Shown here in pieces: positions 1 to 4,120 of a DNA stretch of 6,962 bases. Under the pieces are notes generated by a model. It made no database searches and was not told where the DNA came from. It saw nothing but the letters and a program-made list of their open reading frames with translations. Source of the stretch: B18-G4 sp003648575 (GTDB lineage: Bacteria; Bacteroidota; Bacteroidia; Bacteroidales; B18-G4); contig JAOZTN010000128.1 of assembly GCA_029942245.1 (NCBI GenBank), forward strand, positions 1-6,962, read 5' to 3'. The translations under genes were made by a program, and so were the position numbers. Within the stretch, counting starts at the first letter, position 1. Each line of letters begins with the position of its first letter.

Positions 1-2
1 TG

Positions 3-398
3 ACACAGATATCGCAATTATGCAGCTACTGTGCACATTCTGTATCACTTAATTGTACTAAAAAAGGCATAGCCACCTGGTTTCTCTGGGCAAGGCTGGC
101 AGGGTGGGAAGGACTGGCCGCAATCAGTGAAAAAAAAAGTCCACTAATATGGAATAATAGCATCAGGATCTATTCTAACCCAGTCAATCACGACATAAAA
201 ATTTTCTTCACAGAAACTGTTTTTTGCAATACGCTTGAGATTTGGGACCTGAGTGGAAGGCTATTGTATTCAAAATTGATAAACGAAAGGCACAATGAAC
301 TGAATATATCTAATATTAATATACCTGCCGGCGTTTATGTGGTCACTATTATTAGTGACGAGCAAGCTTACAATGGGAAATTGAATTTTTATAAATAA
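3..398 (+). CDS. C-terminal fragment of a T9SS-secreted protein (type A sorting domain)
   Basis: This reading frame is open from the left edge and stops with TAA at 396-398, giving 131 visible residues; the start lies outside the window. Residues about 54-131 are a typical Bacteroidota type IX secretion type A sorting domain: IRIYSNPV at its start, then LEIWDLSGRLLY, then NIPAGVYVV, and a short basic end (GKLNFYK). In this family the domain directs export across the outer membrane and is then removed, with the protein released or anchored at the surface. The function of the passenger cannot be told. Residues 1-53 are unusually rich in Cys and Trp and do not resemble the repeats that normally precede the domain, so an upstream frameshift or a divergent passenger is possible; the other two forward frames contain stops within the first 85 bases. 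The sorting-domain call is firm, the upstream part is not. Confidence 0.8.
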   Translation, partial: TQISQLCSYCAHSVSLNCTKKGIATWFLWARLAGWEGLAAISEKKSPLIWNNSIRIYSNPVNHDIKIFFTETVFCNTLEIWDLSGRLLYSKLINERHNELNISNINIPAGVYVVTIISDEQAYNGKLNFYK

Positions 399-440
399 TT
401 ACCTCGCTGGAGCGGATCTCCTGACTCCTGCGTAATAACA

Positions 441-457
441 GCGCGTTTTAAACGCGC
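441..457. repeat. Near-perfect palindrome
   Basis: The arms GCGCGTTT (441-448) and AAACGCGC (450-457) are exact reverse complements around a single T. There is no T-run on either side, so it is not a clear intrinsic terminator. It lies 43 bp after the stop codon of the T9SS fragment and could be an RNA 3'-end stabilising hairpin or a protein-binding site. Confidence 0.5.
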
Positions 458-474
458 AATAAACGGCATGGGTG

Positions 475-501
475 CAAAAAAAGCCGCCTATCTTAACGGC
501 T
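475..501 (-). terminator. Possible minus-strand intrinsic terminator
   Basis: Read on the minus strand, AGCCG (501-497) and CGGCT (486-482) form a 5-bp GC-rich stem with a 10-nt loop, followed directly by a run of seven T (481-475). The stem is short and no minus-strand gene is evident to its right, so this may be chance or a relic. Confidence 0.3.
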
Positions 502-512
502 AAAAATGAAAA

Positions 513-535
513 GAGCCGTCTGGTCTGGACGGCTC
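513..535 (+). terminator. Strong hairpin, likely 3'-end of the T9SS gene transcript
   Basis: GAGCCGTC (513-520) and GACGGCTC (528-535) form a perfect 8-bp GC-rich stem around a 7-nt loop. It is preceded by A-rich sequence and followed by CCTCTC rather than a clean T-run, so it does not meet the textbook definition. The position downstream of a stop codon with no gene in between favours a termination or transcript-protection role. No minus-strand gene is present that could use it instead. Confidence 0.5.
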
Positions 536-603
536 CTCTCAAAATAAACAAAACCAAATCTTTATAAGGCAAGTAGGTATTTACAAAAAGGGTGCCAAAA
601 TAT

Positions 604-617
604 AACACTTAAGTGTT
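604..617. repeat. Perfect 14-bp palindrome, possible operator
   Basis: AACACTT (604-610) and AAGTGTT (611-617) are exact reverse complements without a spacer. A gapless palindrome of this size suits a dimeric DNA-binding protein better than an RNA hairpin. It is about 270 bp upstream of the nearest candidate promoter, so its target is unclear. Confidence 0.35.
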
Positions 618-658
618 CAGGCTTTTATAAATGTAATACCCGCGTATACCTGCGCCGA

Positions 659-685
659 TTCGGGAATAACATTCCCATTTCGGGA
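659..685. repeat. TTCGGGA direct repeat with 20-bp period and internal inverted copy
   Basis: TTCGGGA occurs at 659-665 and again at 679-685, exactly 20 bp apart (about two helical turns). Between them, GGGAAT (662-667) and ATTCCC (671-676) form an inverted repeat with a 3-nt spacer. This arrangement can occur in multi-site transcription-factor operators, but no known consensus is recognised. Confidence 0.3.
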
Positions 686-862
686 CAAAAGTCGATTTTT
701 TGTGGGCCCACCAGGTCCGAGTTAGGCTACAGACCTACAATGAAGTATCACAATACTGAGTTGTAAATAAAAAAACGTGAGAGGATAAAAAGAAAAGTAA
801 GTAATCGGTGTGCCAATTTGGAAAAGGATAATTCAAAATTAGAGAAATAGGGTTTAATTCTA

Positions 863-892
863 TTTGAAAGCCACATTTTATCCTTATATTTA
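863..892 (+). promoter_or_regulatory. Candidate Bacteroidota promoter for the lipocalin-like gene
   Basis: TTTG at 863-866 and TATATTTA at 885-892 are separated by 18 bp. The second element matches TAnnTTTG at all but the last defined base. It would give a leader of roughly 120 nt before the start at 1023. In AT-rich DNA such matches arise by chance, so confidence is low. Confidence 0.3.
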
Positions 893-1009
893 TGGTTTAA
901 TGATATGTTAATTGGTATTATCTTCAGGGATGCTGTCATTCGGGTGTTCCATGTCGTGAACTGTATTATTGAAGAGAACATTATACTTTAAAAACCTAAA
1001 TCAAAAATC

Positions 1010-1016
1010 AGGAGGA
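1010..1016 (+). promoter_or_regulatory. Ribosome binding site that sets the start at 1023
   Basis: AGGAGGA lies 6 nt before the ATG at 1023. It is the strongest Shine-Dalgarno sequence in the window, and it argues against the in-frame TTG at 969 as the start. Confidence 0.8.
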
Positions 1017-1022
1017 AGGACT

Positions 1023-1556
1023 ATGAATCATTTTAAGTTTCAATTATTTTTTATTTTATTAATGATCCCTGCTCTTACAGTTCATACTAAAGAGGTGAAG
1101 GAGCACCCTATGAATGGGAATGACGCTGATAAACAACATACTGAATTAGTAAAACTGATGTCGCCGGACTCTGTATTAAAAGAAAGCACTTCGAAAGACC
1201 TCACTCAACTTATCGTGGGCAAATGGGAATTATTACCCAATAAGCGTTCATCTGAAGGATTCATCATTTTTGAGCTTAACGGCAACTATGAAATGTATGA
1301 AAAACTGCATGATGGAACGGGAGTGACTACGAAAGGAGAATATATACTTAATAGCAATGTGACACCTGTTAAAATAGACATCTGTTTGGATAAGTGCAAT
1401 ACAACGGGCTCTGAATGGACAACTCTTTTTGGAATCATAAGAGCTTTATCTAATGAAAAGTTGGAAATTCACACTTCAGCTGATGGCAAATACCCCTCAA
1501 GCTTTTCGGACGATAAGTCTGATGAATATACTATGATGCTTAGTAGATCAAAATAA
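1023..1556 (+). CDS. Small exported protein with lipocalin-like (TIGR03067-type) domain
   Basis: The product has 177 residues. An in-frame TTG at 969 would add 18 residues, but the ATG at 1023 has a strong ribosome binding site and directly begins a signal peptide: a short basic start (MNHFKF) and a hydrophobic core at about 7-19 (QLFFILLMIPALT). There is no lipobox cysteine, so periplasmic or secreted location is inferred. Residues about 60-177 resemble the lipocalin-like TIGR03067 domain: an opening VGKWELLP, a central TPVKIDI matching the usual P-K-x-I-D, a Gly-Ile turn where the family has GIY, and a late GKYPSSF where the family has RPxxF, ending in a strand with LSR. The biochemical role of this domain family is not established. 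The gene stands alone, with large gaps on both sides, so context gives no clue. The signal peptide is fairly sure; the domain call is moderate. Confidence 0.65.
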   Translation: MNHFKFQLFFILLMIPALTVHTKEVKEHPMNGNDADKQHTELVKLMSPDSVLKESTSKDLTQLIVGKWELLPNKRSSEGFIIFELNGNYEMYEKLHDGTGVTTKGEYILNSNVTPVKIDICLDKCNTTGSEWTTLFGIIRALSNEKLEIHTSADGKYPSSFSDDKSDEYTMMLSRSK

Positions 1557-1646
1557 CCCCACTATAATCACCACATCAGCTAAGAAAATCAACCTGTAAT
1601 TTAGTCAGGAATGGCCTGTTCAGTTTAGCAGGAATATGAATTCATG

Positions 1647-1658
1647 CCGCCAAGGCGG
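1647..1658. repeat. Small GC-rich hairpin
   Basis: CCGCC (1647-1651) and GGCGG (1654-1658) are separated by only two A, so a perfect RNA hairpin would have to open its inner pair. GCGG at 1655-1658 can pair alternatively with CCGC at 1664-1667. It lies about 90 bp after the stop of the lipocalin-like gene and lacks a T-run, so a terminator role is uncertain. Confidence 0.3.
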
Positions 1659-1900
1659 GATTTCCGCTTCGCTCCCATCTAATAAAGCTTCATCCTGCTA
1701 GCTGTCTGGATCATCAGATAAGTAAAGTTGTTCAGGAAGGTATTCTCCTGATTAATTACCAACGTGCTTCAAGCCTGGTAAAAGATTGACAAGATAATTT
1801 GATCAGCTAGGCAATATATTGGATAACACACCCTGAATTTTGTATTCTCTGTTTTTTCAAGTCTTTTTTATTTAACAACCAACGAAGCATTCCTTAGGCT

Positions 1901-1922
1901 AAATGTGATTAATGACACATTT
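1901..1922. promoter_or_regulatory. CRP/FNR-family operator-like palindrome
   Basis: AAATGTG (1901-1907) and CACATTT (1916-1922) are exact inverted repeats with an 8-nt spacer. The whole site matches the classical CRP consensus AAATGTGA-N6-TCACATTT at every flanking position except one (ACACA instead of TCACA in the right half). Its centre is about 95 bp upstream of the expected transcription start of the operon at 2050, a distance compatible with activation from upstream. Bacteroidota carry several CRP/FNR-family regulators, including HcpR-type ones that bind TTGTGA-N6-TCACAA sites; which one would act here cannot be told. Confidence 0.5.
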
Positions 1923-1972
1923 TAAAGAAAGCAACCGCACATTACAATGAAGGATACTTCTCCCCGGTTTTC

Positions 1973-2003
1973 TTTCCGTTAAAAAACCGATGATTTACAT
2001 TTG
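1973..2003 (+). promoter_or_regulatory. Candidate sigma-ABfr promoter of the TusA-Hdr/Qmo operon
   Basis: TACATTTG at 1996-2003 matches the Bacteroidota -7 element TAnnTTTG perfectly, and TTTC at 1973-1976 matches the -33 element TTTG in three of four bases, with the common 19-bp spacing. Transcription would start near 2010, giving a leader of about 40 nt before the start codon at 2050. The -33 element overlaps an inverted repeat, CGGTTTT (1965-1971) with AAAACCG (1983-1989), which could be an operator or chance. Confidence 0.5.
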
Positions 2004-2049
2004 TTAAATTATTAACAGTTACAATTTAATCAACTAAAACCATACAATT

Positions 2050-2301
2050 ATGACAACGGAAGAATTAGTAGTTATCAAGGCTGATAAAGTGGTTGACGCA
2101 AGAGGCACTTCATGTCCAGGCCCGCTGCTGGCTGCGAAAAAAGCAATTGGGGAATTAAAATCGGGAGAAATAATGGAAATTCTTTCAGCAGATGAAGGAA
2201 CCAGAAGGGATGTCCCAAAATGGGCAAACAAAAAAGGCCATGAATATCTTGGCACCGTAGAAGATTCAGGGTTCTTTAAAATTTATTTAAAGAAGGCTTA
2301 A
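2050..2301 (+). CDS. TusA/SirA/YedF-family sulfur carrier protein
   Basis: The 83-residue product has the size and signature of TusA-family proteins. The family motif CPxP is present as CPGP at residues 22-25, in the typical context DARGTSCPGPLLAAKKAI, where Cys22 is expected to carry a persulfide. The C-terminal half (GEIMEILSADEGTRRDV, then a hydrophobic FFKIYLKK strand) fits the beta-alpha-beta-alpha-beta-beta fold. In known systems these small cytoplasmic proteins pass sulfane sulfur between enzymes, for example in tRNA thiolation or in Dsr- and sHdr-type sulfur oxidation. It is the first gene after a good promoter and lies 113 bp before the MvhD-like gene on the same strand, so it is probably part of the Hdr/Qmo-like operon and a candidate sulfur-donor or acceptor partner. 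The ATG at 2050 has only an A-rich leader, common in this phylum. I do not assign tusA itself because a tRNA-modification role is not supported here. Confidence 0.85.
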   Translation: MTTEELVVIKADKVVDARGTSCPGPLLAAKKAIGELKSGEIMEILSADEGTRRDVPKWANKKGHEYLGTVEDSGFFKIYLKKA

Positions 2302-2414
2302 AGATTCCGGATGGACAAGCTGTAGATAATAATTGCTGATCTATATATCATTGTGAAGCAAGATATCAAATCAAATCTGCATTTAAAATTGCAATAAATC
2401 TTAAATGTGACATA

Positions 2415-2804
2415 ATGAAAAAAAAAGCTCCTAAAATTCTAGTTTTTTCTACAGAAAAAATTTCTGATCCGGCAATTGACCTTGCCGGCTTATTGAAATT
2501 GCATTATCCCCCTATTGTTTTCACAATGGAAGTCCCTTGTTCCAGCGCAGTAAAATCAAAGTGGATCCTGCATGCATTTGATCAAGGCTTTGATGGCGTT
2601 TTTATTGCGGCCGACGGAACAGATTGCGCTTATGATGAATCATGTACTGAAAAAACAGGGCAAATAATTTCACAAACGCATAAGTTGATGAAAGAAAAGG
2701 GGATACTTCCTGAAAAATTAAAAATGGCAGCAATATGTTCGGTCTGCGCCGAATCCTTTGTTAAGCAAATGAATGTTTTTGCAGATCACTTATCTGAACA
2801 ATAA
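2415..2804 (+). CDS. MvhD/FlpD-like hydrogenase iron-sulfur subunit domain protein
   Basis: The 129-residue protein matches the MvhD (methyl-viologen-reducing hydrogenase delta subunit, PF02662) fold along its length: an N-terminal strand (KILVFSTE), then IDLAGLLKLHYPP, a VPCSS turn with Cys42, an FDQGFDGVFIAADG segment, and the GILPEKLKM region. In Hdr and related complexes this subunit carries a [2Fe-2S] cluster and relays electrons to HdrA. Family members normally have a Cys-x2-Cys pair right after the first strand; here that position reads STEKISDP with no cysteine. Remaining cysteines are Cys42, Cys71 (TDCAYD), Cys77, Cys108 and Cys111 (ICSVC), the last pair being at an unusual place. 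It may therefore bind a differently placed cluster or none. No hydrogenase genes are in view. It ends 12 bp before the GTG of the next gene, in the same frame, suggesting translational coupling. In QmoB this domain is fused to the HdrA part; here it stands alone. Confidence 0.75.
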   Translation: MKKKAPKILVFSTEKISDPAIDLAGLLKLHYPPIVFTMEVPCSSAVKSKWILHAFDQGFDGVFIAADGTDCAYDESCTEKTGQIISQTHKLMKEKGILPEKLKMAAICSVCAESFVKQMNVFADHLSEQ

Positions 2805-2816
2805 AAATTTATTGAT

Positions 2817-4109
2817 GTGGAGCAACAAAACGAATTATCCTTTGATGCACTTGTTATAGGTGGAGGAATAGCCGGGTCCGAAGCAGCCATTAACCTGGCC
2901 AATTTGGATTATAAGGTCATCCTTGTTGAAAAAGACCTCTCGCTTGGCGGGAAAATGATACATTTAAGCAAGGTATTTCCTACCCTTGATTGCTCTGCTT
3001 GTATCACAACCCCTAAGGTATCCGAAACTATCAGGCATCCGAATATTACAATCTATACTTATAGTGAAGTTAAAAACATTGTAAAAGTTTCAGATAAAAA
3101 ATTTACTGCAACACTCGTCAAAAAGCCAAGGTACGTTAATGAAGACCTGTGTACCGGATGCCAGGAATGTGAAGACAAATGTCCTGTTGTGGTTAAAGAC
3201 CAGTATCAATATGATCTGGTTGGGCGGAAAGCTGTGTATATACCTTTTAGTATTGCAAATCCACGGGTTGTCAATATCGATATCGAGAATTGCATTCTTT
3301 GCGGATTATGTGAAAAAGTATGTCCGGTCGATGCCATTGATTTCACACAGGAAGCTGTGGAAATTCCTTTAACCGTGAAATCGGTCATTATTGCTACCGG
3401 TTTTGAGCTTTTTGACCCTACCCAGATATTGAGATATGGATTCGGTAAATTTAAGAATGTTGTTACCGCTATGCAGATGGAAAGGCAACTGGTACCAACA
3501 AGGCCATATAATTCAGTGTTAAGGCCGAAAGATGGCAAAATGCCTGATAATATAGCATATATATTATGTACAGGATCAAGAGATGAAACGGTTGGCAACC
3601 CGATATGCTCACAAATTTGTTGCATGTATTCTGTAAAACAGGCCCAGCTGCTGTTGGGAGCTTTGCCCATGGCGGATGTAAGTATTTATTGTATGGATAT
3701 AAGGGCTTTTGGCAAAGGCTTTTGTGAATTTTATCAGCAGTCTATTAGCATGGGTGTGGAGTTTCATAAGGGTAAGGTGGCAAAGATCACAGAAAAAGAA
3801 AACGGAAACCTGATACTCCGGTATGAAGATATAGAAGCTGGGAAAATAAAAGAAGTTGAACACGACCTTGTTGTATTGTCCATAGGGGTATTGCCTAATC
3901 CTGAGGCTAAACTCTTGTTTAACAGCCCGGTAATCGAATCAGACGAGTTTAATTATATAAAGCAAACGGATGAACTGGTATGTCCGCCAGATACAAATAT
4001 TGAAGGGGTTTTTGTAGCGGGGACTTCTTCAGGCCCGATGGATATTCCCGATTCAATACTTTCAGCCGGAGCGGCGTCGGCCTGCTCGGCAAATTATATA
4101 AGAAATTGA
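2817..4109 (+). CDS. HdrA/QmoA-like FAD and iron-sulfur oxidoreductase subunit
   Basis: The 430-residue product is close in length to QmoA (about 410) and much shorter than full HdrA. It starts with an FAD-binding Rossmann motif, ALVIGGGIAGSEAA (11-24), and GGK at 44-46, followed by the HdrA signature FPTLDCSACITTPK (54-67; Cys59, Cys62). Two complete [4Fe-4S] motifs of the inserted ferredoxin domain follow: Cys112/115/118/122 and Cys159/162/165/169. Later come CTGSRD (251-256), the Cys264/268/269 group typical of HdrA, and the second FAD-contact region near 398-420 (VFVAGTSSGP). It lacks the N-terminal and C-terminal extra domains of long HdrA proteins. The best start is GTG at 2817: the frame has a stop 12 bp upstream and no in-frame ATG nearby. 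It is expected to be cytoplasmic and to form a flavin hub with the following paralogue, as QmoA does with QmoB. Every cofactor residue I can check is kept, unlike in that paralogue. QmoA-like versus generic HdrA-like cannot be settled by reading. Confidence 0.85.
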   Translation: MEQQNELSFDALVIGGGIAGSEAAINLANLDYKVILVEKDLSLGGKMIHLSKVFPTLDCSACITTPKVSETIRHPNITIYTYSEVKNIVKVSDKKFTATLVKKPRYVNEDLCTGCQECEDKCPVVVKDQYQYDLVGRKAVYIPFSIANPRVVNIDIENCILCGLCEKVCPVDAIDFTQEAVEIPLTVKSVIIATGFELFDPTQILRYGFGKFKNVVTAMQMERQLVPTRPYNSVLRPKDGKMPDNIAYILCTGSRDETVGNPICSQICCMYSVKQAQLLLGALPMADVSIYCMDIRAFGKGFCEFYQQSISMGVEFHKGKVAKITEKENGNLILRYEDIEAGKIKEVEHDLVVLSIGVLPNPEAKLLFNSPVIESDEFNYIKQTDELVCPPDTNIEGVFVAGTSSGPMDIPDSILSAGAASACSANYIRN

Positions 4110-4120
4110 AAGGAAACGCA

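Larger units (their letters stand above)
399..1022. other. Non-coding region with several inverted repeats
   Basis: I see no convincing gene on either strand between the T9SS fragment and the lipocalin-like gene. Open frames on the minus strand here have low-complexity AT-rich translations and no ribosome binding site or recognisable motif. The stretch holds a cluster of short hairpins at 441-535, a perfect 14-bp palindrome at 604-617, a direct repeat with 20-bp spacing at 659-685, and a possible promoter at 863-892; each is listed separately. No tRNA or other structured RNA could be folded with confidence by eye. Confidence 0.6.
1557..2049. other. Non-coding region upstream of the Hdr/Qmo-like operon
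   Basis: No intact gene is visible on either strand. The left part contains an imperfect direct repeat, TTTAGTCAGGAAT (1600-1612) and TTTAGCAGGAAT (1624-1635), and a small GC-rich hairpin near 1647-1658. The right part holds the control region of the downstream operon: a CRP-like site at 1901-1922 and a candidate promoter at 1973-2003. The long leaderless stretch and change in base composition around 1641-1675 (locally GC-rich) could mark an old insertion or rearrangement, but no terminal repeats of a mobile element are seen. Confidence 0.6.

Noticed and set aside
696..740. GTGGGCCCACCAGGTCCGAG resembles the 3' end of a minus-strand tRNA gene as seen in some Bacteroidota
   Set aside because: Only the acceptor-like end matches; no D-arm, anticodon arm or T-loop with correct spacing could be formed, so it is not called a tRNA or tRNA fragment.
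748..981. Minus-strand open frame of 77 codons
   Set aside because: AT-rich, low-information translation with no motif and no ribosome binding site; it overlaps the leader of the gene at 1023.
969..1022. TTG start at 969 for the lipocalin-like protein
   Set aside because: It would place a hydrophilic 18-residue extension before the signal peptide, and the strong ribosome binding site lies directly before the ATG at 1023.
1600..1635. Imperfect tandem copies TTTAGTCAGGAAT / TTTAGCAGGAAT considered as a mobile-element end or CRISPR-like repeat
   Set aside because: Only two imperfect copies 24 bp apart, with no further units, transposase or terminal inverted repeats.
1620..1790. Minus-strand frame with a protein-like composition in the gap before the operon
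   Set aside because: It is broken by two stop codons, has no start or ribosome binding site, and no family motif was recognised, so it is not called a pseudogene.
2415..2804. Calling a genuine methyl-viologen-reducing hydrogenase
   Set aside because: No hydrogenase large or small subunit genes are present, and MvhD-like domains commonly occur in Hdr/Qmo-type complexes without hydrogenase.
3206..3670. Minus-strand open frame of 154 codons opposite the QmoA-like gene
   Set aside because: Antisense shadow of a gene with complete cofactor motifs; no signature of its own.
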